Below, one piece after another: positions 54,403 to 64,000 of a stretch of 64,000 nt of DNA (positions are counted from its first letter, which is position 1; the number at the start of each line of letters is the position of its first letter). The translations under genes and the position numbers were made by a program. Source of the stretch: Whalleya microplaca (lineage: Eukaryota; Ascomycota; Sordariomycetes; Xylariales; Xylariaceae); the NCBI GenBank assembly GCA_022497155.1, contig MU385727.1, forward strand, positions 372,001-436,000. Direction: 5' to 3'. Below the pieces are notes generated by a model that was not told where the DNA came from, did no database searches, and worked only from the letters and a program-made list of their open reading frames with translations.

Positions 54403-56146
54403 TTTGGGCGAGTGTTTGCTCGATCGACGGGCCTCTTATTATTAAAATACAATTCGTTGCCGTGTGGGGGATCCACTGGACTGGGACGTATGTACCCTAC
54501 TGACGGTAGGCAGGGAGACGGGTGAGAGAGACAGCAATTAGACAACAATGCGATTGTGTGGTCTAGGCGTAGTGAACCAAGACAAAGCAAGGGGGGCCAG
54601 TAGGTATTTGTACAGAGAAATCAGGGATTTCCCGTGGAAGAAGAAGTGGCAAGGGTTCCTAGATACTAGATGACTGCAATGTAACGACAAGGATGGCAAC
54701 ACGTGTAGGCTCCCGGGATACCAAGATCTGGGAAAGGATATCTACCTGATCACAAAACGTGAATGCCACGGGATTGCGTCAGTGAGGCTCTCAGGCGCTT
54801 TATACCTATCATATCACGAATGGGTTAGGCCGAACAGGAGCCCAGGAACCGAGTGGAGGAAAAGGAGTTCGGAATTAAAAAATACTTGGCAGAGCCCTCT
54901 ATAGACGAGGCAAGACAACAACACGCGGTTTGAAGATCCAGCCAACTATGAGGTGAGACAGCGGATCTGGTCTGCGCGGGGGACGGGATACGGACTCTGG
55001 ACTTTTCGCATTGTCCCGAGATTGCTTGCTGCTTGCGGCTTGCAAACGCTCAAGCCTCAGTCTATTAGCGTGCTGTCATTGTAGGACCTCGCTCTTCGGG
55101 GCAGTATGAAGTGCTTTGCTGTAGGATTCATGGGTGCAGGTTGGTAGTGGAAAATGCCAGTCGAATCGAGTTTACCGAGTCCCCAGTTACCGAGTCACCA
55201 GTCACCGAACGAGTCTCCTCTCGGGGATACAACAATACAACTCATATGATATCCAGGTACCCATAGCTACTGCTACCTTCGCATGCACCTGTGAATAGCA
55301 GGTCCCAACAAGGACGCAGCAAATGCCATTGGCCCAGGTTGCTATCTGGCAGCGCAGACGAGGTCGTCTAGAATCAGCATATGGCTGCTTTCGGTGTCAG
55401 TGCGAAAGCGCGAAGCACCGAGTGGCTTGCCTGGGACCCCATTGCCTGACTAGGTACGCAGGTATATCTTATCGATTATTGATCTATGCAATAAGAATGC
55501 GAGGAAGACCTAACAAAAAAGTTCGGCCGAACTTTCTTTAGCTCGCCTCGGAGATGCGAGCTGGCGAGCTGAAAGAACTTGAAAACCCCTGCTGGGATCA
55601 TCGTTTTTAGACCCTGTTTATATAAGCCAGTCAAAAACTAGCCCACCTCATGGTTCCAAGCCCCTGGATCTCGCAATAAAGCACATGCCTCATAATCCTT
55701 GCGCTTGGTGTGCTCACGATCTAGAACTATCGTTCGAGCTTGAGGGGCTATTTATTGGGTTATGAGATCCTCTTAGATCGGCCTACGAAAGCGCCTATAA
55801 GAGGGCCGAGAAGAGCGCGAGTTGGTGTCATTCGGTCTCAGTAATCTTCATTATTGCAGATAGTCCAAAGGACCTATTTTTTGAAGATCCTGAAAATATG
55901 TACAAATGAATCACTCAGGAGATGCATTATGCATTAGTGAGCTGACCTGCATGTCGCTCGTTACATTGTGAGTGAGCGCAATGCATATTCTTGGCTACCA
56001 ACCACGAGCCTCGACGATGTCTGTGTATTGTACACATTTTTATCATTTATAAAAGGGATGACGGTTTCCGGGTGCTGAATACCGTCGTAGCTAGGTATTT
56101 ATACAACAGGGAGTAGTAATACTCATCTAGATACTGCGCAGTTCTT
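54403..56146. other. intergenic
   Basis: No gene seen in 1.7 kb. It holds the transporter 5' flank, short imperfect repeats of ACCGAGTCACCAGT at about 55169-55210, and the palindrome/hairpin pair at 55518-55575. Confidence 0.55.
55518..55575. repeat. 18-bp palindrome followed by a hairpin
   Basis: AAAGTTCGGCCGAACTTT (55518-55535) is a perfect palindrome. Immediately after it, AGCTCGCC (55539-55546) and GGCGAGCT (55563-55570) form the arms of a stem-loop. It may be the end of a small transposon or a protein-binding site. Confidence 0.6.
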
Positions 56147-57414
56147 CTACTTCTCAAACTCCTTGAGGTTCTTAGTATCTGCGAACTGTGCTTTTCCATC
56201 CTCTCCGATGCTAGCGACGCTTATCTTTACCGCAGATGCATCTGTAGTCTTCGGAGGTGCAGTATCTGGCTTCGGTGTTGTGGCCAATTCCACGGCAGCA
56301 GGCACGACACCTGCAGGCGCGTCTGCGATCTCATTGACCTCTGCGTTGGTCAGCACGTCAGTTATGCGAGATCCCCTGCTCGACATGAGAACCGTCATTG
56401 GGCCGCGAAATTGCAAGAATAGCCTGTCACCCCATATTGTCCGTCTCGCGGCGGTGCGTAAGCTAAATAGGAGTCGGGAGAGAACCTTGTAAGCTTCGGT
56501 CTTACGCATCTCCTGGAAGAACTGGATATTTTCTAGCCACGTTGAAACAGAAGGGATCTGAAACCTGATGCCGGAGCTCTTGAATCTGAAGGGAAGAGGG
56601 GGCTGTTTCGTGATGGTGTAAGCTAATACGTGTGACGGGTGCGCCACAAACTCTTCGCCCTCCGCCAAGGTGAGTTGATATATATGGCCCGGTGCCGATA
56701 GTGCTGCGAGGCCCCGACCGGTCAATTCCGACGAACCCCAATGCGCCAGTGGGAGCTGATGTTGGATGCGAGGTGTGACATCCAGCGAATGCCCAGTCCA
56801 TGCCAGTAGTGCTGACCTCTGTGCTACCATCCAATCGGTTGTTCCATCAAGATGTAGTACAGAAAAGGTAGTGGTCGGAGATTTGGTTGATATCAAGGCC
56901 GTGAGTGGTGTAGTCGAAGTAATGCGCTGGTATAGGAATGGCACGCCGGTTAGAGCCCGTATGACTGGCGAACGTAGGGAGAGCGTAGATTGCGCCTGGT
57001 TGGGTCACCTTGTCAGCTGGAAGCTAGCGAGGACCTATGCTGCGACTCTCACATTTTGCGCTTTCCCCGATACTGCGACCAAAGTTCCCCGTCTCGTATA
57101 GAGTCTCTGCGAGGCTGATAGAGATACGGACAGAAGCGAGTACGGCGCTCCTAAAACTTCGAACCGGGCATCTGATCTGACAAGTCAGTAGACTCATTCA
57201 GAAAATCAGTGACCTAGCAGATGTGAGTCCTAGTACCTGCGACATCTTTGGATGTATCAATGGAGACGCCGAACGCATCACCTCCGAGGCGAGGCGATTC
57301 CGTCGTCGGCGTCGAACTGATCTGAATAGCTCTGCATTGTCGACAGACGTAATTGGTCTGACGTGCCAATTGGCTTGCACGACTCCTTCTGACCAGAGAG
57401 GAGGCACCACGCAT
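56147..57414 (-). CDS. AIM24: mitochondrial protein AIM24
   Basis: Three exons: 57414-57237, 57171-57053 and 56995-56147; phases agree, 381 aa. The N-terminus is Arg-rich with few acidic residues ([20 protein letters not shown]), as in a mitochondrial presequence. The AIM24/TIGR00266-like beta-fold follows: [66 protein letters not shown]-like [39 protein letters not shown] and [20 protein letters not shown]. Yeast Aim24 lies in the inner membrane and supports MICOS and respiration. The C-terminal tail is Ala/Pro/Thr-rich. The 265-codon frame that starts at 56944 is only part of exon 3; the two upstream exons supply the presequence and first strands. Confidence 0.9.
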
Positions 57415-58787
57415 GGTGGCGACAGGGGACGATGAGCGATTATGTCAACCTCAAGAAGAGCTGGGTTGAGGCGAGTAAATAAAAATAATAAATCGCGGGA
57501 TGCGAAGAGCTTCACCAAATCAAGCTTTCGATGCCCGAAAGCTACCGCTGGCACGGGTGCCGCCGGTTAATTAGCGGGGCTACCTGAAGTATGATGTGGC
57601 TCGTGCAGTCAGGTGGGTACGTACCTAATTCTACATTACACTTGAGCCCGGTCAGTCCTTGATGAGTGCCAACAACACTTAGTACTCTGCATAGCACACT
57701 ACTCGTAAACTTCATCGGCCACTAAAGCTATGAGAGTATTATATTCAATTGAGGGAGCTTTATATAATGAAGTTCATACCAAAATGAAGATAGCTTGCCT
57801 ATGAAGCATACTTAATGAGCGCATATGAGACAAATCTCTGGGGACACTTCCCTAACTCTAACCTCGCAGCCAAGTCTTCAATCTACACAACTTATATGAA
57901 ACATGAGTTGAAATACAGGGTTAATGAGGCTTAGATTGACTTGAGGTTCAGCTATTCTACAGTGGCAGATGGCCTGTTATATATACACAATGCTACTACG
58001 TGCCTTGTACTGTACCAGTCCTTGACCCTCAATTCAACAACATGCACGCCTTTTCTCTATAGCCCAAGTACGACTAGATATGAATTATTTAGGAATATGT
58101 AGTAATAAAACATACAATCTGTCTTCCAGTCTATAAAATAATAGTAAATACTGTTACATAGGTCGCATAGCCATCTCTTTCACCCGTCGCCTCAAGCTAA
58201 TATCGTGAGACCTCTAGCATCCAAGACTAAACAAAGGCAGCCCCGGCCTCACCAAACAGAAAATAAAGCCAATTTAACAAAAAGACATATCAAACAAAGC
58301 CTCATCATGCATCCTCATAAGCCCACTCCCCCCGTCCCATCTCATCCCACTATCATCGTTACTATTAACACTACCTCCCCGAATAGAAAATCGACATCCT
58401 TCATCTATACTCTGATCAAACATTCAACTGAACATGAAATCACCTAATATCAAGCTCACGGTCTACGCTGTGACTGATGTCATGAGCGAGGCGCTGGCTT
58501 AGATGTTGGGAGGGTAATGAGGAGCAGCTTGTGGTGCCCAATGTAAGTGACCTGGGCGGGATCCCAGAAGGGGAGAGCTTCCGCTGATGGGCTATTAGTT
58601 TTAGATAGGCTCAGTTGAGTAGACAAGACCCTTGCGAAGTCACTGTAGCATAGCTCGATAACATGCAGACTAAAAAAAAGATACACGATTTCTCATCATT
58701 AAAGATTGCGGCTGTGAAGTCCTCATAGTGAATTATGTCTCTCGTAGATTAGAATTAATATTAGGAGCATATACTTCCACCACCACC
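57415..58787. other. intergenic
   Basis: No gene seen. AT-rich; a C/A-rich patch at about 58210-58440 produces an artificial short frame. Confidence 0.55.
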
Positions 58788-60635
58788 TCAATACTTAAAC
58801 CCGCCAGCCCTCACCCTAAACAACCCCTCCGGATCCACCTCCCTCTGCAGCGCCCTGAACCTCTCGTACCCGCGATACGAGCCGGTCACATTCTGGTCGC
58901 CCGCGGCATCATTCATAAACAGGGGGAGGTAGTACTTCTTGTCCTCCTCGCCCGCCGCCTGCAGCCACTCCGGCACCCTCTCATCCAACCAGTCCGTCAT
59001 CTCGCGGCCCATGGCGCGCAGCGCCGCGTCGTCGCCGCTGTGCGCCCACATGCACTGCAGCTCGAGGATCACGCGGTCCGGGTCGTCGGCTGCGAGCCCC
59101 ATGGCGTTGCCGCCGCGGGCGGCGCTGCGCTGCGCGAGGATGGACGGGAAGGGCTGGAAGTCTGCGGAACACTGGCTCGTGGGATCGAGGTCTAGGACGT
59201 TGGCGAGGTGCGCGAGCGTGATTGCGCGCCATTTGTTGCGGATCTCGGCGTACATGCCGGGGTTGCTGGGGATGTAGGGGAGGGTGTAGGTCTGGGTTCG
59301 GGGTTAGTTGGTTGGTTGGGAGATTGAGGGCGTGGACGCGGGTAGAGGGAGTAGGGGGGATGAGGTATGTTGTTGGAGTCGGACTTACTCTGAATGACAT
59401 TCTCCCGCGCGCCAGATCGGCCGACGCTCCATTAAATGCCAGCTATTTTAATTTAGCCTTGCGACATCCGACAGCAGGTATAGGGGGGGGAGACACTCAC
59501 GAGTGAAGCATAGGACTGCGTAGACGTGAAACTAGCTAGAGATGGGATCTTCAGATAATCGGCGAACGGCACGTCCTCGGGGAGTTCCGGGCCGTCATAG
59601 AAGTAATATACAACATGGGTTTTGATGCCTCCAACAGCAATCAAGTTGGTGTGGATAATGGCAGCCTTTGGATCCGCGGCTCCGGCCTGTACGAAGTGGT
59701 GCAAAGCAGCGTAAAGGTCGTCTTCGTGGACCGTATCGTACAGACGATAGCCGCCCCAGACTTTGGCGATGGGGTGGGCTTGTATTTTGAACTGGGTTAC
59801 GATACCTTGAATGTGCCTATAATTAGAACTTGTCTCTGACTTTCAATGGGGGTTCGAAATTACCGAATTGGCTTCCGCTTCCTCTCATCGCCACGGCAAA
59901 GTCTGGATGGGCGGCTGCGTCAATGTTGGCAATCGATCCATTAGCCATGACGGTTTCCCAGCCCACAATGTTCTACAAGTAATTATCAGATACGATAATC
60001 CGTCAAACATTAGAGCTCGCTTACATCCGCAGCCAGCCCATACTGGGCGCTAAGGAACGATATCCCGCCTTGCAGTAAATAGCCTCCCACGCCGACGATA
60101 CCTGTATCTCGTAAACATCTTCGCCGGCAAACGAGCTCACTTGGTACTGCTCACCAAGACGTCCTCCGACAACAGTAACACCGTGCGGCTCCAGATCACC
60201 AATGACGTCGTTCCACTGGCCTCCGGGTCCAACAGATGCTAAGCCTGTATTCTCATCGTAAGTAGCGCCCGTGATACTGCTCATGGAAATCAGGATGCCG
60301 TCCTCGATAGTAGCATGTCCGGGATTGGGATCGTGCCCGCCGCTCTTAACGGCGAACTGGACATCGGAGTACCTGTTCAGAACCTGGACGACGGAAGCGA
60401 CCTGCGGCGCGGACGTGGGAATCACGACGCAGGCGGGCTCAACCTCGCGGAGCGCGGCGGACCAGTACTTCGACGTCTCGGTGTGATACTCGAGGTCGCT
60501 CGGGTACTCAACGCGATCTGGCAGGTCGTTCGCGATGTCACTGCATGCTTGGAGCGTCGACGCCGTCGGCGTAGCTGTTGCAGTGGACGCCAAGCAGAGC
60601 AGCAGCACTGCGGTTGCGGTGTTGAAGCACTCCAT
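58788..60635 (-). CDS. secreted FAD-dependent oxidase, Sol5-like BBE family
   Basis: Six exons: 60635-60155, 60101-60025, 59972-59864, 59805-59501, 59442-59389 and 59291-58788; all phases agree, 509 aa. A signal peptide (MECFNTATAVLLLCLASTAT) precedes the PCMH-type FAD domain: FAVKSGGHDPNPG with the flavin-linking His101, SITGATYDENTGLASVGPGG, GGRLGGIVGVGGYLLQGGIS (rebuilt across intron 1), FLSAQYGLAADNIVGWETVM, and RGSGSQFGIVTQF. The C-terminal BBE segment is YRGYERFRALQREVDPEGLF. The second flavin attachment Cys found in bicovalent relatives is Val here (IVGVGGY), so a single His link is expected. Relatives catalyse oxidations or oxidative cyclisations in secondary metabolism. Substrate unknown. 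Confidence 0.92.
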
Positions 60636-61525
60636 CTCATCCGTCAGCTACAGTGAGGCCGGTGGAATAGGATCGAAGTCCACGATTTCGTTCGAACTGG
60701 GGAATCGTAGCTTTAAAAACCCTTCCGTGCCTTGTTGATCACTTGGCATTTGAGGCACGGAAAGTTGAGAGATCCTTGCAACATTTCCGCCATACCATTA
60801 CCGTGATCTAGACTCAGAATAGCTGGATAGTCATCTTTTAGTAGATTTGGCAGGGTTGACGGGGCTTCAGCTCAACCTAGATGCCTCCTAGACTGGTAGT
60901 AGTGATGGAGCAAGGGATAGCGTCCATCCGAATACGACGATAATTCCCCGCAGCGCGCGGATTCGCGTATGAACGTCGATTTCCACATGGCCCTTCACAA
61001 ATTCAACGACGCAATAGTTGCACGCAGCGACGACTCGCTGGAATTTTTTATGAGTGAAGAAGAATTTGCTACAGTATAAAGTCTGCGTAGTTATTTTTAG
61101 TCAGATGGTCTGCCATCTAGCTATCCGAAAGGTATACTTATTTGTAAGTACTTGTATCATTTTATCAATAATAAATATCTTGAAAAGAATACAGAACTTC
61201 CTGATCCACACGAGGCCATTGAGATTACCCCATTCCGCTATGAATCAAGGCGTAATGGTGAGAGTCTGGTGCTTATAAACTCAGTGATGTCGACTAGAAT
61301 GGAACTTGAAGGCCAGATGCGACAGCAGCATCCTAGCAAGATACAGTAAATAGCCGAGATAGGCCTAGGTTAGCCACTCTTGTCGGCATGTTTCACCGGG
61401 CTGAAAAAATCAGAAACTCCGACCAACGTCAATCCAAATGCTTCTTGCTGCTTCAGTGCCGCCAACACCTGTTCCGTGTCAATTTGGCTTTCCGCGCTCC
61501 GTAATGAGCACCCACATCAGCTACC
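60636..61525. other. intergenic, divergent 5' flanks
   Basis: No gene seen; small plus-strand frames at 61.05-61.35 kb are AT-rich and featureless. Confidence 0.55.
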
Positions 61526-62276
61526 ATGGGCCTTATTCTTAAGGGACTAGGAACTGTCCTAGCAGGAACAGCAACCGGTGCAACCGTGGGCGTCGCCTAT
61601 CTCACAGCCGCGACAAACGTGACGACGCCGTTGTCTGAGGACGATGAGATATGGCGAACGACAAATTACACACGTCTCAATCAGTTCCAGAATCCGTCGG
61701 TGCAAGATCGCTGCTGGAAGCGCTTGCCCCTATCCAAAGTGCGACCTGAACTACGGAACGACGAGGAAGCCATTGCGACGGAGTTCTTTCGCGGTTTGTG
61801 GGCTGGATATGGTACGTGGAGGGTAGCCCCTTGAATGCCGCACTGCTCGGTAAATCCAACATTGACGGTCGTGTACAGCGTTTGCGCCGCAGCGCAGCAT
61901 TGCGACATTGGTCGCCAAAGGCCCCAAGACAAACACACAGCTTTTCAGCAAGGAAGAGCTGGGAGCGTCTACTTATGAGCCCGGCACGCAGTTCTCCGAC
62001 CACTTCGAGGTGCTGGAGAGGACGCGCAATGCCGTTATGTTTCGGGCGGGCGGTTCGCCTCTGGAACCCGGCCCTCGCGTCGTAGATGGGATTCTTATTG
62101 CCAGCGCGGAGATCGATAAGGAGGCTGATACGGTCGAGGTGAGCTTGAAAAGTCTGTTCTTCAATAGCGCGCAGCCTGTGGATAAGGGGAAGAAAGCAAT
62201 GCCTGGGCCTATTGAATGGCTTCATCAGGTATATGCTCGAGCGATGGTCGATGACGGAGCACGCCACCTGAAGTGA
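61526..62276 (+). CDS. unknown protein with N-terminal membrane segment
   Basis: Two exons, 61526-61811 and 61879-62276, joined in phase 1 over a 67-base intron (GTACGT...TACAG); 227 aa. A Gly/Ala-rich hydrophobic segment at residues about 5-30 (LGTVLAGTATGATVGVAYLT) may anchor it in a membrane. Two coherent blocks follow: RLNQFQNPSVQDRCWKRLPL with FFRGLWAGYAFAPQRSIATL across the junction, and SDHFEVLERTRNAVMFRAGG, VDGILIASAEIDKEADTVEV, GPIEWLHQVYARAMVDDGAR. Correct splicing joins the blocks without loss, so it is a real gene. I do not recognise the family, though the second block has the look of a small alpha/beta lipid- or ligand-binding fold. Confidence 0.75.
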
Positions 62277-62954
62277 AAACGTGACATCGGCATTCGAGAA
62301 AGAACAGAGCGATGCATCTCAGAAAGCTATCTAGGTTATCACTCACACTAAGATCTTTGATCTAGCCCTTTCATCCTTGTGTCAATACATAAACTTTAAG
62401 GGGGGTTAATTTAGAGTTCGCGGCTTTTACATAAGATCAGAGTTAGAATATTAGGTATCTAAACTTATAGCAGACAGGGTATCGCTCAGATGCAGAGGCC
62501 CATTCTATGTAAATATATACTCTCGTAATTGATTCCTACCTCAATCAATTTCAATTCCACGATGCATTATTTGGTTGTCCTCCTTGTCAGAGTGAAGATG
62601 AGAGGATGTAAGGTCTTGTAAGATTGTGATAAGTTTCAGAATTGGATGTTCACCTTTAGTGAGTGTTGATATCTACATCTAGCGATATCTTATCAATAAC
62701 AAATAAATTCATCTTTCCAGTTACATATGTGAGAGTTCGACAGTGTCAACGTTTGAAACAAGATTTGTACTGAACACGTGCAATATGTATATGAGGTTCA
62801 TGTTGCCTGGTGATACACATAATGTACCTTGTCACCATGTGACGTCATTCATATACCATGTTTCACCCGGAGCCTTTGTTCCACGCACAAACGACTTCAT
62901 AAACCTGCGGTCTCAACCATTATAAATCATCGCTTTCAAAGAGCAGTGTTCAAC
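62277..62954. other. intergenic
   Basis: AT-rich 3' flank of the unknown protein gene and 5' flank of the PIP-kinase-like gene; nothing else seen. Confidence 0.55.
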
Positions 62955-64000
62955 ATGGCACGACGCGAGGTTTTGATCGCGCGTTCTATCGTCTACGCGA
63001 TCCTAACCGCCAACGATGAGGGGAAGTCATCCCGCAAACCCTCGTGGTGGGCGCGAGCCCTCAGGTTCTTTCGGTTGTACTGGCTGACATTTCACTTGCC
63101 ACCGCCTGGTTTGTTCGTAGCTCTACGCCGCCTCTGGAACATCAAGGAGGAGGACTATAGGTCCAGCTTTGGCGGCGGTATGAGGCGCGACAGCAAGAAG
63201 GGTGGAGATACCCTACTGCCCATGGGCGACATGGGCTACAGCGGCTCGACCTTCTTCCGCACTAGTGACGGCGCCTATCTTGTGAAATCGATTCCGCGGC
63301 GCTTCGAGCATGAGTTCTTCAGGGACGAGTTGATTTTTCCTTACGCGGATCACATGCACGCGAACCCTTCCAGCTTATTAGTGCACATCACGGACTTCTT
63401 GGAGAGCACCCACAAAAGTATTGGCTCGTTATTGGGCCTCGCCCCGAGCCATCATATCGTCATGGAGAACATTCTATATGGGCAGGACCAGGAGCCAGAG
63501 GATGGAACACCGAGGCTTAAATGGGAATCGTGGGATCTGAAGCCTACATCGTACTTCTACCCCGAGAGGGATGTGGCCGGAGGCGCGCTTGCCTCACAAG
63601 CGACCAAGTCAAAACTCGCCGACGAATTCTACGACAAGATTCGACTGTCAAAGGAACAAGCCGCCGAGTTCAAGCAACAGCTAGAACAAGACACTATGCT
63701 CCTAGCCGACTGCAACGCCGTAGACTACTCGCTATTTCTCGTCAGGGTCTCCACCACACACACGCCAGAGGCGGAGGAGTCTCGGCAATTAATCCAGCTA
63801 GAAGAGGATGATAATGATCCACCCACGCATCCAGCACAACCGCCATTCTCGCCGCCCAGCCCGCCGAGTTGGCACACTGGAATCACGTCGAGTGATGGTA
63901 AAGAGGTCTATAGAGCCGCTGTGCTGGACTTCTTCTGGGCGAAGCACTCTGTTCACGCCAAAGCCATGACTGGTCTGGTTAGGGGCTACAATTTGATTGA
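62955..64000 (+). CDS. phosphatidylinositol-phosphate kinase-domain protein, 5' part
   Basis: Open without interruption from the ATG at 62955 to the right edge (348 codons so far). After about 75 residues the PIP-kinase core begins: MGYSGSTFFRTSDGAYLVKS (Gly-rich turn, ATP Lys111), FFRDELIFPYADHM, NPSSLLVHITDFLES, HHIVMENILYG (residues 167-176), WDLKPTSYFYPERD (the DLKGS site), LEQDTMLLADCNAVDYSLFL (Asp257) and AAVLDFFWAKHSVHAKAMTG (Asp325, metal site). These are the classic PIPK landmarks. The usual DLKGS is DLKPTS, and the N-terminal extension of Mss4-type enzymes is missing. So it is a short, divergent paralogue. If active it would make a phosphoinositide at a membrane; the C-terminal specificity loop is outside the window. 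Confidence 0.85.
   Translation, partial: MARREVLIARSIVYAILTANDEGKSSRKPSWWARALRFFRLYWLTFHLPPPGLFVALRRLWNIKEEDYRSSFGGGMRRDSKKGGDTLLPMGDMGYSGSTFFRTSDGAYLVKSIPRRFEHEFFRDELIFPYADHMHANPSSLLVHITDFLESTHKSIGSLLGLAPSHHIVMENILYGQDQEPEDGTPRLKWESWDLKPTSYFYPERDVAGGALASQATKSKLADEFYDKIRLSKEQAAEFKQQLEQDTMLLADCNAVDYSLFLVRVSTTHTPEAEESRQLIQLEEDDNDPPTHPAQPPFSPPSPPSWHTGITSSDGKEVYRAAVLDFFWAKHSVHAKAMTGLVRGYNLI

Noticed and set aside
19761..62276. A single large metabolite gene cluster covering all oxidases
   Set aside because: No backbone synthase, and housekeeping genes (kinesin-10, AIM24) interrupt the region.

Overview
The window is nuclear DNA of a filamentous ascomycete (Pezizomycotina, most likely a Sordariomycete; a Xylariales-type genome is a guess). 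Coding regions carry short introns of about 50-120 bases with GTAAGT-like donors, CTAAC-like branch points and YAG acceptors. Gene families are typically fungal (Zn2Cys6 regulators, SAT4/rhodopsin-type membrane protein, fungal-type multicopper oxidase, isoamyl-alcohol-oxidase-like and Sol5-like FAD enzymes, MCT-type MFS transporter). Genes are widely spaced, with several 1.5-4.4 kb stretches in which I see no gene.

Layout. 0-3.5 kb: three minus-strand genes, a secreted alpha/beta-hydrolase (cut by the left edge), a Zn2Cys6 regulator and an enoyl-reductase-like MDR enzyme; this could be the edge of a metabolite cluster. 3.5-9.3 kb: gene-poor, with a minisatellite and one small spliced gene at 7.08-7.5 kb. 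9.3-14.3 kb: conserved block with a proline-rich/acidic orphan, a TOPORS-like RING protein and, divergently, the replication factor Sld2. 15.9-32.3 kb: accessory genes, namely a secreted cyanovirin-N-like protein, a rhodopsin-domain membrane protein, a secreted FAD oxidase, a protein-kinase-like gene with an apparent reading-frame break, an SDR, a regulator without a zinc cluster, and a secreted multicopper oxidase. 34.4-35.9 kb: L-arabinitol-4-dehydrogenase-like polyol dehydrogenase. 36-40.3 kb: no gene seen. 40.3-46.1 kb: an unknown Cys/His protein and a kinesin-10 (Kid-like) motor. 47.2-49.6 kb: cytochrome P450 and a small ORF upstream. 51.2-52.0 kb: a decayed ORF and a 21-bp repeat, probably transposon debris. 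52.7-62.3 kb: MFS transporter, mitochondrial AIM24, secreted FAD oxidase, unknown membrane-anchored protein. 62.95 kb to the end: a PIP-kinase-domain gene cut by the right edge.

How they fit together. There is no polyketide synthase, NRPS or terpene-synthase core, so I cannot assign a complete pathway. The oxidases (two FAD enzymes, multicopper oxidase, P450), reductases (MDR, SDR, polyol dehydrogenase), an exporter and two regulators look like a mosaic of accessory metabolism between housekeeping genes (SLD2, kinesin-10, AIM24, RING). All exon structures were assembled by eye; reading phase was checked arithmetically at every junction given. I found no convincing tRNA, rRNA, CRISPR array or intact transposon.
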